This document shows positions 37,565-46,770 of a stretch of DNA of 64,000 nt, in pieces (the stretch's first letter is position 1; the number at the start of each line of letters is the position of its first letter). The stretch covers positions 62,001-126,000 of the forward strand of contig CALMII010000004.1 in the NCBI GenBank assembly GCA_937864115.1, read 5' to 3'. The stretch comes from an uncultured Steroidobacter sp. (lineage in GTDB: Bacteria; Pseudomonadota; Gammaproteobacteria; Steroidobacterales; Steroidobacteraceae). The notes beneath the pieces were generated by a model that saw only the letters and a program-made list of their open reading frames with translations, was not told the origin of the DNA and searched no databases. Made by a program: the position numbers and the translations under genes.

Positions 37565-38041
37565 TCAGCAGGATCGCTCCTCCTCAGATGAACTCTTGCG
37601 ATCACTGTCCCGTGCGATGAGTATCCAGGGCTCTTCGCCACGCCGGATCCGCCTTCTCACCCATAGATCCACAGTGTACGCAAACCGTGGCAAGTGCCGC
37701 TCGCCAGGGCGCGCGACCGGGCTGAACCTGCATTGGCCTTCGCAATCCCTCGGACCCGCGCCTTGCCAGGCCACACGCGACCAAAGCGCCACGCACAGCA
37801 GCAGGTGGTCAAACCGCTGATCCGCCTCTTCATCACTGAGTGGCCGGTGCTCCGGCAACAGCCCATGCACGCTCGCATCGAACGCGCTCCGAGAAACGGC
37901 CACTGGCACACGAAAATGCCGCTGGCTGCGATGACGCTCGACCGCGAACCATTCTCCCCGCTGCAGCTCGTCGCGATGGTCAATCCATCGTCCAGCCGGC
38001 ACGGGCAACGTCAGCTGAGTCGGCGACGTTCTTTCCAACAT
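37565..38041 (-). CDS. unidentified soluble protein
   Basis: 158 residues from the second ATG of an ATGATG pair (38041), preceded by GGAGG. Rich in Arg, Trp and Phe; no signal or membrane segment. It has SDEEADQRFDHLLLCVALWSRVAW in the middle and a basic Arg/Glu-rich end. No family recognised. It is transcribed in the same direction as the recombinase upstream of it. Confidence 0.6.
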   Translation of the reverse strand: MLERTSPTQLTLPVPAGRWIDHRDELQRGEWFAVERHRSQRHFRVPVAVSRSAFDASVHGLLPEHRPLSDEEADQRFDHLLLCVALWSRVAWQGAGPRDCEGQCRFSPVARPGERHLPRFAYTVDLWVRRRIRRGEEPWILIARDSDRKSSSEEERSC

Positions 38042-38274
38042 CATGCACCTCCCGAGGAATGAGGCGCACGAGCCCGACCGGGGCGATGCGCCCTGGTTGG
38101 GGTTCACTCTGGCTCGGTGGTCCGAGCGATCTCTCAACGCCGCTATGGGCGATGAGTGAAATTCTTCTGCGGGGCTCTGCGTCCTTTTCGCGGCTCAAAC
38201 GTCGCGGCACGCATTCTCTTGACCAATGCGGTGGCGAGTCGATGAGCGAGCACACGCCACGCCCGACGCGGAGT

Positions 38275-39435
38275 TCATGGGGCATCCTCATGTCGGCTCG
38301 CCACGTCGATCGCGCCGGTCGGTTCGTCGATCCATGCCTGAGAACCCGTGCCGTTCGCCGTACGGCGTGCACTGCGACGCGCAGCCTGACGACGGCTTCC
38401 GTTGTATGCACACCCGATGTCAGGTCTGCGATGGCCCATGTACTCCGCGCACTCCGCCTGCGCTTCCCGGTAGCGCTTCGCGTCCTCGCACAATCCCCCT
38501 CTCGCGGGCGCAGCGCCTCCATAGCGGCGTGCGAAGATGTCGAGGGCCACACCATGCCGCAGCGCATGTGGCGTGCGTTGAATGTCTTTCCGTGTGAAGC
38601 CCGCCTTACGCATGACGTAGTAGAAGTGCGCGCGTGCTTGCTGTGGGGTGCTCCCCGGCGGAATCATGGAGTCGGACCGATGTATTGCGAAGGCGCGAGC
38701 GTGGTCGAGGACCGCCTGCTCCAGTTCCTTCGAGACTAACGGTCTGCGGAACGTCCTCCTGCGTCCACCCTTCGTGCCATACACGATCGTGATCCTTCCC
38801 TTCTTGTCATGCACCTTCCACGGACGCATATGCCATGCCTCCATCGTGCGCAGGCCAAATGTGTTCATCAACAGAAGGCACGCCGCCACTCGCTCATCGA
38901 TGGCGCGTACCCTGCCGAACATCTCGTCGAAACTCACACCGGTGGGGGCGAGCGATTTGTCGTACCGGGCAATGTAGCTCCTGCAGACCTGCGGATGGAT
39001 CCGCGCCCCTTCCTTGAGGATGTACCGCTCAAGATGAGGCTTGCCCACGGCGTGCACCCACCATCGCAGATGATTCAAGTACGTGGCGCGAGAAGCATTG
39101 GCGTACCGCCGGTCGACGAGCCACTCGATGAGCACGGCAACGTGCTTCTGCTCTACGTTGCGAACCGATGAGAGCCGGAAGCCCTTCTCGTGAAGAACCC
39201 CCACGGCCATCATGAGGAACGTCAGTCGGTCCTGCGTGGTCTTGCAGCCGACGACGCCTGCCCTGAACTTCCGCTCGCGGCCGCGCGTCTCCGCCAATTC
39301 GAAACACGATGTTTGTGCTCGCCCGAGCTTTCCTCGCCGAATCAGCGGCTCGTTCAAGGCCGTTGGCGCGAGGCTCCGCGCCCACCGATGGGTGCGGGCT
39401 GTCTGGCCCTGGCCATGTGCGTTTGTCGATCGCAT
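38275..39435 (-). CDS. tyrosine recombinase/integrase
   Basis: 386 residues from ATG 39435 with GGAGG six bases upstream. The N-terminal core-binding domain includes ASRATYLNHLRWWVHAVGKPHL. Catalytic residues: NTFGLRTMEAWHM (Arg), TPHALRHGVALDIFARRYGG (HxLR), and ECAEYMGHRRPDIGCAYNG (His and Tyr). This is a phage-type integrase of the kind carried by plasmids and ICEs. It lies near the middle of the backbone, next to a non-coding structured region, so it may resolve dimers or invert DNA rather than mark the element's end. Confidence 0.82.
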   Translation of the reverse strand: MRSTNAHGQGQTARTHRWARSLAPTALNEPLIRRGKLGRAQTSCFELAETRGRERKFRAGVVGCKTTQDRLTFLMMAVGVLHEKGFRLSSVRNVEQKHVAVLIEWLVDRRYANASRATYLNHLRWWVHAVGKPHLERYILKEGARIHPQVCRSYIARYDKSLAPTGVSFDEMFGRVRAIDERVAACLLLMNTFGLRTMEAWHMRPWKVHDKKGRITIVYGTKGGRRRTFRRPLVSKELEQAVLDHARAFAIHRSDSMIPPGSTPQQARAHFYYVMRKAGFTRKDIQRTPHALRHGVALDIFARRYGGAAPARGGLCEDAKRYREAQAECAEYMGHRRPDIGCAYNGSRRQAARRSARRTANGTGSQAWIDEPTGAIDVASRHEDAP

Positions 39436-39454
39436 GTTTCACCTCCGTGTTGCG

Positions 39455-39955
39455 TTACGTCTGCGGTTGGTGCAGCCGAACTCCACGACCGGCGAGATGT
39501 TTCGCTAAGAGATGCACGAGGTCAGGCTTCTCTAATGCTGTGAGCCCCCAGGCTAGATGCGAGAAGTACGCCTTTTGGGTCGCCACGGGGTAGTGCTCCA
39601 GCGTGTGTTCCGCGATCTTTCGCACGTGCTTCCACTTGATATGGTCCACAGAGGTCAACCACATCCCATGGATCGTGTGCAACGATCGCAGGCGGCTGCT
39701 CCAGAAGTGATCGCGAGCTCGTACTGTCTCCGGCCCCACATCGCCATCGTGACGCAATGACTTGCGGCGCCACGTTTTCACGCGCATTCGATAGCTCGTG
39801 ATCAACCCTTTTGTCTTGCCTCGATCCTTTTCCCGTCTTCTGAGGTCATGACTCCTGAGCTGCTCGGGCGCCGCTCGTTGGATATGACTCTCACCGCTTG
39901 AGGTGCCCACGCACGCCTCATCGGCATGCGCGGTGATTAAATCTTCCGTCGCCAT
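39455..39955 (-). CDS. N-terminal-domain-only integrase paralogue
   Basis: 166 residues with a good ribosome site (GGAGAT). Its second half, SVDHIKWKHVRKIAEHTLEHYPVATQKAYFSHLAWGLTALEKPDLVHLL, matches the core-binding domain of the following integrase (SVRNVEQKHV...ATYLNHLRWWVHAVGKPHL). It stops 19 bases before that gene and has no catalytic domain. So it is either a remnant of duplication or a DNA-binding helper for the integrase. Confidence 0.65.
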   Translation of the reverse strand: MATEDLITAHADEACVGTSSGESHIQRAAPEQLRSHDLRRREKDRGKTKGLITSYRMRVKTWRRKSLRHDGDVGPETVRARDHFWSSRLRSLHTIHGMWLTSVDHIKWKHVRKIAEHTLEHYPVATQKAYFSHLAWGLTALEKPDLVHLLAKHLAGRGVRLHQPQT

Positions 39956-40531
39956 GGATGTATCTCCTCTCGTTGGCTGATGACACAGCCGTAGTGCCTT
40001 TCATTTCCGTCATAAAAACATCCGCACTGCGCGCGTGCTGCGCGAGTGCCACCTGTGCCCGATCTGTGGCCACAGTTCGAACGCTCGTCATGTGCATTTC
40101 ATGGTCGTGTTCCTTTCTTGCTTCGATCGATAGGTCATCTGTTCAGCGATAGGTTTCCGGTTGTCCGCGCGCTTTTCATCACGTCCAGGTGGTGGCTTTG
40201 ACTTGAGTGCTTGGCTGCTCCGGACGGCTGTGTCCCTTTCGTCCTGACTCCGGTGAGGAAGCGTCCTCTCGAGGACGGCAGAGTGAATGGTTGGTGTGAT
40301 TGCTGACTCAACTGACGCGCTTGCCGCTTGCCAAAGACGGGGACAGTTGCCGCGAATGAGCAAGGCCCTCGCCGGGTGGCAAGAGCATTGCTGCGCACGA
40401 GCGCGCGCATGACACGGATTGCGTCAGAACCACGTTGAACGGCCGCTGAGATGCGGCAACACGATGCGGTAGCTCGCTCCGCAGAACGCGTGGCGAGGCA
40501 CTACCAAGGACAGATTGATGGAAAAACCGGT

Positions 40532-40566
40532 GCCCAGCGCTACAACGACAACACAGTGCGCTGGGC
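40532..40566. repeat. perfect 9-bp inverted repeat
   Basis: GCCCAGCGC (40532-40540) and GCGCTGGGC (40558-40566) are exact reverse complements separated by 17 bases. Part of the structured region upstream of the PRTRC D gene. Confidence 0.7.
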
Positions 40567-40615
40567 TCTACTACGAGACATTCCCGTTGCGATGAGATCG
40601 CGGGTGAATGCCCCG

Positions 40616-40637
40616 TTCTGACGTAGGGCCGTCAGAA
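40616..40637. repeat. perfect 8-bp inverted repeat
   Basis: TTCTGACG (40616-40623) and CGTCAGAA (40630-40637) around the loop TAGGGC. Fits an operator, a hairpin terminator without T run, or a nick-site-proximal repeat. Confidence 0.65.
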
Positions 40638-41286
40638 ATGTGCACATCACTTCTGGCAGGACTCCTTCAGCTCCTGCGGGCTGTCGGGCATCGATGCGAT
40701 GCCCCTTCAATTCCTATCGCTGTACGCGTGTCGACGCACCGATGTACTCGTCGACCACGGCGCGCATCTTCTGTCGCTGAATCTGCACCTGTCAATGCCC
40801 CGAACGAGGGCTGGGTTTTACTCTTTTACGGACGCGGTGGTCCGCGACCGCCGTTGAGATCGCATCAGTGCCTATGTTTCTCGGCATTTCACATCCACTC
40901 TATGTTGAAACAGATAATTGGTGAGCCGCGAGAAAGACTCCTCCCAGAGGTCACGCGCACACGGCTTACTCCTCGCTTTAGAGCTTTCAATCGCGTTCAC
41001 GCGACCGATCTATGCGCGCGAGACCACTCGTTGCTGCTCGAAGTACGCGCGCATGTCATCGACGCAATTGGTTACCACTTCGTGCCGCACCTCTTTACGA
41101 GCTTTACTCACCGGTGGTATTGATTAGCTTCCTCGGCGATTCTTCGCCGACCGCATTCGGCTCCGGAGCTCTTCGGCTCCTACCGCCACTCCCGATTTTC
41201 GTGATTCTCATCAACGGCCCGCGTCCATCGCGCGGCGGCCGTGCCCACCCCTTTTTCTATCACTTTCGATTTCGAGGTAACCGCCC

Positions 41287-42279
41287 ATGACTACGGCTCC
41301 CATTGTTCGAGCGATCGATATCGGCTACGGCAACACGAAGTTCACCGTGGATGATCGTCTGCAGACGAGACTCTTTCCGTCACTCGCGCCACGAGCGAAG
41401 TCGCAGATTGATTCTCGAGGCTTTGCGCTGCGTGAGCGTCGCACGGTGCCGGTGCACGTCGATGGCGTTGTATTCGAGGTAGGTCCGGACACCATCCTCT
41501 TCGATGAGGTCCCCGTGTTGCACAAGGACTACGTAGAGACTCCGGAGTATCGGGCGCTCATGTACGGCGCGTTCGACTCGATGCAGGTCCGCCGCATCGA
41601 CCTGCTCGTGTTAGGACTACCGGTTCACCTCCACGCGTCGAAGGCTGCCCGGCTGCAGGAGTTGTTCGCGGGGACTCACACCATTCGACCTGGATTGGCG
41701 ATTGAGATCGACGATGTCGCAGTGATGCCGCAGCCCCTTGGCGGACTCATCGCCCACAACGAGGGCAACACAAACTGGGAGATCACTCGCGATCGCACGG
41801 TACTTCTGGTGGATCCCGGCTACTTCACATTCGATTGGATGGTGACGCGCAATATGCAAGAGATTCCGGGTTTGAATGGCGGCGTCGAGTGCGGCGTGTC
41901 CGACTACCTCAAGGCGATCCTCGATGCGATCAATGCGGAGATCGGTGAAACCTACTCCAACCTCCGGCGACTGGACCATGCGCTCCGAGCGGGGCAATCG
42001 CTCGCTATTGGAGGCCGACACATCGATCCTCGAACGTTTCGGCACGCCGGCGCGGGCGTCATCGATCGCGCCATGAAGGCGCTGCGGAACTCGATTCGAT
42101 CGGTCGATGAAATCGACTCGGTCTGCCTGGTCGGGGGCGGGGCGGAGTACTTCCGCGAGGCGCTCGCGTCCACTTTTCGCAACGTCGCGATCGACGCGCT
42201 CGCGGATCCGGTCTGCGCAAATGCACGCGGGTTTCACATGATGGGCGAGGCCTTTCTCAGCAGCGGAGCCGCGGCATGA
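41287..42279 (+). CDS. PRTRC system protein D-like, ParM/StbA-family actin
   Basis: 330 residues. Actin-fold marks: phosphate 1 loop AIDIGYGNTKF (9-18), VVLGLPVHLH-type strand (LLVLGLPVHLHAS), second phosphate loop LLVDPGYFTFDW, and an adenosine motif CLVGGGAEYF. This matches PRTRC D, a ParM/StbA relative that polymerises to segregate plasmids or ICEs. GAGG lies nine bases before the ATG. The next gene overlaps its stop (ATGA) and is placed where parM operons hold the DNA-binding adaptor. Confidence 0.87.
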   Translation: MTTAPIVRAIDIGYGNTKFTVDDRLQTRLFPSLAPRAKSQIDSRGFALRERRTVPVHVDGVVFEVGPDTILFDEVPVLHKDYVETPEYRALMYGAFDSMQVRRIDLLVLGLPVHLHASKAARLQELFAGTHTIRPGLAIEIDDVAVMPQPLGGLIAHNEGNTNWEITRDRTVLLVDPGYFTFDWMVTRNMQEIPGLNGGVECGVSDYLKAILDAINAEIGETYSNLRRLDHALRAGQSLAIGGRHIDPRTFRHAGAGVIDRAMKALRNSIRSVDEIDSVCLVGGGAEYFREALASTFRNVAIDALADPVCANARGFHMMGEAFLSSGAAA

Positions 42280-42548
42280 AGGCTCGATCCGATTTGCGGG
42301 TGAACGTTTGCCTCGGAGCGCGCACGGATAGCGCGCTTCGGCAGCTCTTGACAACCTGCCCACCCTACCAGCGCGGCAAGCTTGCAAAATCCCTGATGCT
42401 GGACGGGCTGCGGTTTCGGGCAGGCGAAAGCACTCGTCGAGAAATTGCGTCTCGGCCGGCGCCGACGAGCAACGCGTTCAGAGAATCCATGGCTAGCGCT
42501 TTCAAGCGTTACGTGCGCGAGAAGCCGCGCACTGCGCCGAATGGCTAG
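42276..42548 (+). CDS. ParR/StbB-like small partner of the actin
   Basis: 90 residues; ATG overlaps the actin stop. It opens with a strand DLRVNVCLGARTDSALRQLL followed by a helix KLAKSLMLDGL, as in ribbon-helix-helix proteins such as ParR, then a basic tail. The assignment as adaptor that links the filament to DNA comes from position and this pattern, not from a family match. Confidence 0.6.
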   Translation: MKARSDLRVNVCLGARTDSALRQLLTTCPPYQRGKLAKSLMLDGLRFRAGESTRREIASRPAPTSNAFRESMASAFKRYVREKPRTAPNG

Positions 42549-42727
42549 CGGCCTGGGAAGGGAATGCCTTCCGTCGATGCGCGCTGATAGATCGCACCAA
42601 TCGAACGCTTCAGTCCCTTTGCTATCGATCGAACCGGATCACCACGGCGAATTCTGGCCCTCAAGTCTTTCAAATCAGCCTTCGTCCACCGACGAACGAT
42701 TCGCTTCTTCTGATTCTGTCGCTTCAT
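42545..42727 (-). CDS. small Myb/SANT-like or HTH DNA-binding protein
   Basis: 60 residues, strongly basic. RRWTKADLKDLRARIRRGDPVRSIAKGLKRSIGAIYQRASTEGI fits the widespread short proteobacterial family with WT-x-D-x-x-L and IAK-x-L-x-R-x-x-x-AI-x-x-x-A pattern, which resembles a Myb/SANT three-helix fold. Convergent and overlapping by four bases with the ParR-like gene. Probably a DNA-binding regulator. Confidence 0.65.
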   Translation of the reverse strand: MKRQNQKKRIVRRWTKADLKDLRARIRRGDPVRSIAKGLKRSIGAIYQRASTEGIPFPGR

Positions 42728-42803
42728 GCACCCACTTCCCGAGTTCCAGGAAGCGATAGTGTATCATCCGGTCTCATCGAAGGACCTCTTGGGAGTGCCG
42801 CGA

Positions 42804-43019
42804 ATGATCTTCGAAAAGGACCGAGTCCATCTCACGCCACGCGAACTCAAGACGCTGCGGACGCATGCGGCTCAGCAGGGCACCACGGTCGGCAAGGTTG
42901 AGACGCGCGAGGAGCTCCTTGAGGGCATTGTGGCGGGACTCGACGTGGAGCGCGCCGAAGACATCCTGAAATTTCTCGATGGCGATTCTTCAGTCGCCGT
43001 CAAACCCGCTCAGGATTAG
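42804..43019 (+). CDS. small HLTPREL-type protein, paralogue of the one at 3.8 kb
   Basis: 71 residues from ATG 42804 (GGGAG eight or nine bases upstream). It aligns with the 3797-4045 protein from MIF through RVHLTPRELKTLR and ETREELLEGIVAGL. The C-terminus is acidic. A longer frame from 42726 is less likely. Unknown family, linked by copy number to the two PRTRC parts. Confidence 0.65.
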   Translation: MIFEKDRVHLTPRELKTLRTHAAQQGTTVGKVETREELLEGIVAGLDVERAEDILKFLDGDSSVAVKPAQD

Positions 43020-43477
43020 ATCTCGACGGCGATCTCACCTGCGAGCGCAATGCAGGTCGCGGCCGCGCAATATCCCTGCCTCATGCGGCGACACGCGTGC
43101 TCCCATACCGCGTCCACCTCTTGACGTGACAGTACGACCTCAACATGGCTCCCGTCATCGTAGGCACGCCACATCCCAAGGCGCGGCTGCTCAGCGGTCG
43201 CACACTTTCTCAGCACGACAGCGAGTTCGAGCGCCCCACAGATCAGCGACTCTGGCGAAAGGCGTTCCGGCGCTTCTCCAGCGCACAGCGACACCACTCG
43301 CAGTTCATCATTGTTGGCCGCGACAAAGTGAGGCCGAGCTCGTACGCCGCGCACGATCCAGCCATCGGCAGGGCGCGGCACTACGCGCCAGTTGAGCGGA
43401 TCTGGCAACCCGCTCGCGCGCAGGATGCCTCGATCCCACGGAGCGCGCACGTTGTCGAAATGGACTAACTGGCCCAA
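43016..43477 (-). CDS. unidentified soluble protein
   Basis: 153 residues from TTG 43477, eight bases after GGAG. Alpha/beta with several Trp and Cys (RRMRQGYCAAATCIALAG near the end). No signal peptide. Convergent with the small protein at 42.8 kb. No family recognised. Confidence 0.55.
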   Translation of the reverse strand: MGQLVHFDNVRAPWDRGILRASGLPDPLNWRVVPRPADGWIVRGVRARPHFVAANNDELRVVSLCAGEAPERLSPESLICGALELAVVLRKCATAEQPRLGMWRAYDDGSHVEVVLSRQEVDAVWEHACRRMRQGYCAAATCIALAGEIAVEI

Positions 43478-43694
43478 TCAAAATACTCCTTTGAGAACGC
43501 CTGCCGCCCGTCATAGCACAGGTCGCCACAACTGCAAGGCCACGCAATCGCGCGTCGGCGTGCGCGGAGAAACACGCATCGGAGACCCTTGGCTTGTCCG
43601 GCCATGCTGTTTGGGTGGCCTTCAACGTCCCCTACGCGCGCTCTGATCCAGAGTCGCCGAACATACGGTCACGTCCTCGCACGAAGGAGGACAT

Positions 43695-44633
43695 ATGGAC
43701 GAGACGACCGCATTGGGCGCTGAGGCGCTTCTGGCTACTGAAGTCTCCGAACGGACTGCGATCGACGGCCACGCCCTCCACGAACTGCACCGCCGCGGAC
43801 AAAGAACAAAGCGGTTCGGAGTAGGCATCCTCGCACTGGGCGCCGCCTTTGCGGTGATCGCACTTGGTCTGTTCGTGTACGCACAGTTGAATGCTCCGCT
43901 GACAACGTTCTCTGACATCGACGTTCCCGCGAGCTACGGGACGGACCAAGTTGAGATTGAAGCTTCCTCGGCCGGAGGTGCCTATCCGTACGCGGCCGCA
44001 AGCGAACATGTTCTCAGCCTGATTGAGTCACCGATCTTTTCCGCGCTGCCTGTTCTAGCGGGTGCCCTGATGCTGGGCGTGGGATTGTTCCGAGGAGATG
44101 TAGGCCGCATGGTCATGGGCGCCGCGTGCATGGCGATGGGACTGACCTTTCCCCATGTTGTGCGGACGATAGTGGTCCCGGATGGCGGCAGCATCGAGCG
44201 GCCCATCCCGGCCGTCGTCGCCTTGGCGCGCGATCAGAAGTGGAACGACGTCCTCGAGCAAACTCGCAGTGTTCCCCATGCGGCATCGAGCTACGTGTGC
44301 TCACAAGCCGCATATCTTGCCGGCTCAAATGGTGATCTGCGGGAGTGCCTCAGTCGTTTGAAAGAACGGCCGCGTGATGTGGGCTTCGATGCTCGGCGCG
44401 TCGCCACGATGGCTCGTCGCGCAGGGATGGAAAGCCTGGCGGCTGAGTACGATCGCCCATTGGACGCGCGGTATGAGAGCGCCCAGGGTCGTGTCGCCGT
44501 CTCAGCAAGCGTCGCAGGCTTGCTGCTCCTACTCGGCACCGCGCTGACGCTGTTCGCGCGCCAATTGCTGCGCCGTCACCAGCGCCTGACCGCACACTGT
44601 GACTCGCCTGTCGCGGAGGAACAGCCGATATAA
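43695..44633 (+). CDS. membrane protein of unknown family
   Basis: 312 residues from ATG 43695 just after GAAGGAGG. Hydrophobic helices near residues 42-62, 112-132, 137-155 and 272-292; a large soluble region lies between the third and fourth with two Cys (SYVCSQAAYL, LRECLSRL). It is the first gene of a rightward series that continues into the coiled-coil, TelA and SPFH genes, with a 147-base gap. No motif recognised. Confidence 0.6.
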   Translation: MDETTALGAEALLATEVSERTAIDGHALHELHRRGQRTKRFGVGILALGAAFAVIALGLFVYAQLNAPLTTFSDIDVPASYGTDQVEIEASSAGGAYPYAAASEHVLSLIESPIFSALPVLAGALMLGVGLFRGDVGRMVMGAACMAMGLTFPHVVRTIVVPDGGSIERPIPAVVALARDQKWNDVLEQTRSVPHAASSYVCSQAAYLAGSNGDLRECLSRLKERPRDVGFDARRVATMARRAGMESLAAEYDRPLDARYESAQGRVAVSASVAGLLLLLGTALTLFARQLLRRHQRLTAHCDSPVAEEQPI

Positions 44634-44780
44634 GCCATGGGCCGGACCTCTGCGTGCGATAGCGACAGACAAAGCTCGCGATAGTGTGCTTTGAAGGCCC
44701 GCTATTCGCCTAAGCCGTACCAACGGCGGTCCTAGACTGATCTCAATGGCGCGCGGGGCGCCAATCGCAGGAGGTCGGTT

Positions 44781-45545
44781 GTGTCGTCGACGTCGTCCTT
44801 GAAGCCGCAGGAAGAGCCGTCACGCTCATCGAAGATCGACCTCCGCAATGCCTCTGCGATCTCCCGGTTCGGTGAGCTCCCCGCGGATCCTGCCGCAGAA
44901 TCCGCACTTAAATCGCTTCTACACCATTCTCCAGTCAGTCGTCTCGCGCGCGCGATGCAGAGGGTGGTGACGGGCGTCAAGGCGGCAGATCCACGTGTTC
45001 TGACAATGCAGGCCGGATGGTGGAGCCGCTTCACCGGCGCCGCGCTCGAGCGCACCGTCTCCTACCAGCGCGCCCATCAGCAGCTCGACCGACAACTCGA
45101 TGCCGCAAATGAGATTGCGGCCGAAGTGAATGACCTTCTCGATCGCCTGCGTTACGTACTTCAGTCAAAGCACGAAGGAATCGCCTACCTGGATGAGTGC
45201 CTGGAAGTCGGCCATCGAGCCCTCGAGCAATATGACCCACGGGCGACCGGTGAGGAGATACCACCAACGACAATGGACCGCCTCTCGAGACGACTCACCA
45301 ACCTCGCGACGCTGCGCACGTCGCTTCAACTGACTCAGTCACAGTTGAATCTGTCCATTGAGAGCGCGACTGCCTTGCTGGACCGCTTCTACGAAGTCCG
45401 CGATGTGCTGGTCCCCGTATGGCGCCAGCACACGCTCAGCTTGTTGACGAATGCCGACCGGGACGCCGAGCGCACGGCCGCGGCATTACAAGCGCACGAT
45501 CAACTGATGCAATCGCTATCTAAGGCGGTTGCTCTCGCCGCGTAG
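44781..45545 (+). CDS. coiled-coil protein before telA
   Basis: 254 residues from GTG 44781 with GGAGG upstream. Mostly helix, with long heptad-like stretches (LDRQLDAANEIAAEVNDLLDRLRYVLQ, LRTSLQLTQSQLNLSIESATALLDRFYEV). The last part, VRDVLVPVWRQHTLSLLTN, resembles the VREITIPAWKRQF region of TelA, so it may be a distant shortened relative of it. It precedes telA by 31 bases, as XpaC-like genes precede telA elsewhere. Confidence 0.6.
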   Translation: MSSTSSLKPQEEPSRSSKIDLRNASAISRFGELPADPAAESALKSLLHHSPVSRLARAMQRVVTGVKAADPRVLTMQAGWWSRFTGAALERTVSYQRAHQQLDRQLDAANEIAAEVNDLLDRLRYVLQSKHEGIAYLDECLEVGHRALEQYDPRATGEEIPPTTMDRLSRRLTNLATLRTSLQLTQSQLNLSIESATALLDRFYEVRDVLVPVWRQHTLSLLTNADRDAERTAAALQAHDQLMQSLSKAVALAA

Positions 45546-45576
45546 TCGATACTTCAAGTTCTTCGAGGTTCCACCC

Positions 45577-46740
45577 ATGCAGTCATCCCTCTCTGTGCTC
45601 CGCCGCGATTCCGCAGTCACGGCGTATACGGCGCCCGCGGCGCTCGCCGAGGTCGGCCTCACAGCGGCTGATCTGCCGTCCATCCACTCCATTCACCAGC
45701 AGATTGCTGACCAGCCAGAGAGTATCGCCGCCTTCGGACGCGAGGTCGCCGATGTCACCAGCCAATTTGCAGATGGGTTGCTGGACGAAGTTCGAAACGG
45801 CGATCTCGGGGCCATCGGCGAGCGTCTGTCTCAAGTCGTGTCAGCAGCGCAGTCCCTCAATCTCGGCGTCCTCTCAAAGCAGCGCTCTCGCATTCCCGTC
45901 GTCGGGAAGTGGATCGACCGGATTACGCTCATGCGCAGCCAAGTGATGCAGAAGTTCGAGACTACTCGCGAGCAAGTGGATGGACTGCTCAAGGGTATCG
46001 CGAGCACGCAAGAAGGCCTCGCCGTGAGAGTGGAGACGCTGCGCGTCATGCATGCGCAGGTGCAGACGGAATATCGCCTGCTTGGCGCCCACATCATTGC
46101 AGGGCGAATGAAGACTGCGGAGCTGAAGACTCAGGTCGCAGAATTGAAGCAGCGCGCCTCAACCCCGGATGAGCATCTCCGAGTCGCTGACCTTGAGCGC
46201 TTGCACCATCAACTGGACAAACGCGTCGGCGACCTGGTCGCGCTTCAACACTCCGCGCTGCAAAGCCTTCCCATGATCCGAGTCATGGAAACAAACAATA
46301 CGGAGCTGATCGAGAAGTTTCATACGATCAAGGAGATCACGATCCCCGCCTGGAAGCGCCAGTTCATGCTCGCGCTTGCACTCAACGAGCAGCGCAATGC
46401 GGTGGAGCTCGCGGAAACAATCGACAACGCCACGAACGAATTCCTGAATCGCAATGCGCAGCTGCTGCACCAGAACGCGGTGCAGACGGCGAAGGCGAAT
46501 CAACGGCTCGTCATTGACGTTGACACGCTGCAGAACGTCCACAAGCAGCTCCTCGCCACGGTCGATGACGTTCGGCGGATCCACCGAGAGGGCGCAAAGC
46601 TGCGCAGCGACGCCGAAGCAAAGATCGCCGCCATGCGCAAGCAACTCACAGGGCAGCTCAGCGGAAACGAGGCGACGAAGTCGCTCCCGCTCGCACCGGA
46701 GAGCGCCGCTCCATCCCCATCACCGTCAGCGACAAGCTGA
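45577..46740 (+). CDS. telA: TelA-family (toxic anion resistance) protein
   Basis: 387 residues from ATG 45577 (GAGG nine bases upstream). It follows the TelA family throughout: MRSQVMQKFETTREQVDGLLKGI, a long helical middle, LERLHHQLDKRVGDLVALQHSALQSLPMIRVMETNN, then KFHTIKEITIPAWKRQFMLALALNEQ and a C-terminal coiled coil. TelA proteins are linked to tellurite and stress resistance; molecular function unknown. Here it is followed within 30 bases by HflK/HflC-like genes. Confidence 0.88.
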   Translation: MQSSLSVLRRDSAVTAYTAPAALAEVGLTAADLPSIHSIHQQIADQPESIAAFGREVADVTSQFADGLLDEVRNGDLGAIGERLSQVVSAAQSLNLGVLSKQRSRIPVVGKWIDRITLMRSQVMQKFETTREQVDGLLKGIASTQEGLAVRVETLRVMHAQVQTEYRLLGAHIIAGRMKTAELKTQVAELKQRASTPDEHLRVADLERLHHQLDKRVGDLVALQHSALQSLPMIRVMETNNTELIEKFHTIKEITIPAWKRQFMLALALNEQRNAVELAETIDNATNEFLNRNAQLLHQNAVQTAKANQRLVIDVDTLQNVHKQLLATVDDVRRIHREGAKLRSDAEAKIAAMRKQLTGQLSGNEATKSLPLAPESAAPSPSPSATS

Positions 46741-46770
46741 TCGGATCCGCTCACTTCATAGGGTTTCATC

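Larger units (their letters stand above)
39956..41286. other. 1.3-kb intergenic region rich in inverted repeats
   Basis: It lies between the divergent recombinase pair and the PRTRC D gene. Reading frames here have no recognisable content. Structured elements: GCCGC/GCGGC (40442-40457); GCCCAGCGC/GCGCTGGGC with a 17-base loop (40532-40566); TTCTGACG/CGTCAGAA with a 6-base loop (40616-40637); and TCGCGT/ACGCGA near 40990. Close to the PRTRC D start are two short hairpins with TTC-type loops. This is a good place for a centromere-like site, an origin or a transfer origin; which one cannot be told. Confidence 0.5.

Noticed and set aside
40088..40410. two overlapping 91-residue minus-strand frames
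   Set aside because: Neither has a ribosome site or sensible composition.
40608..41123. 171-residue plus-strand frame in the intergenic region
   Set aside because: Random-looking composition, no ribosome site, no family; overlaps inverted repeats.
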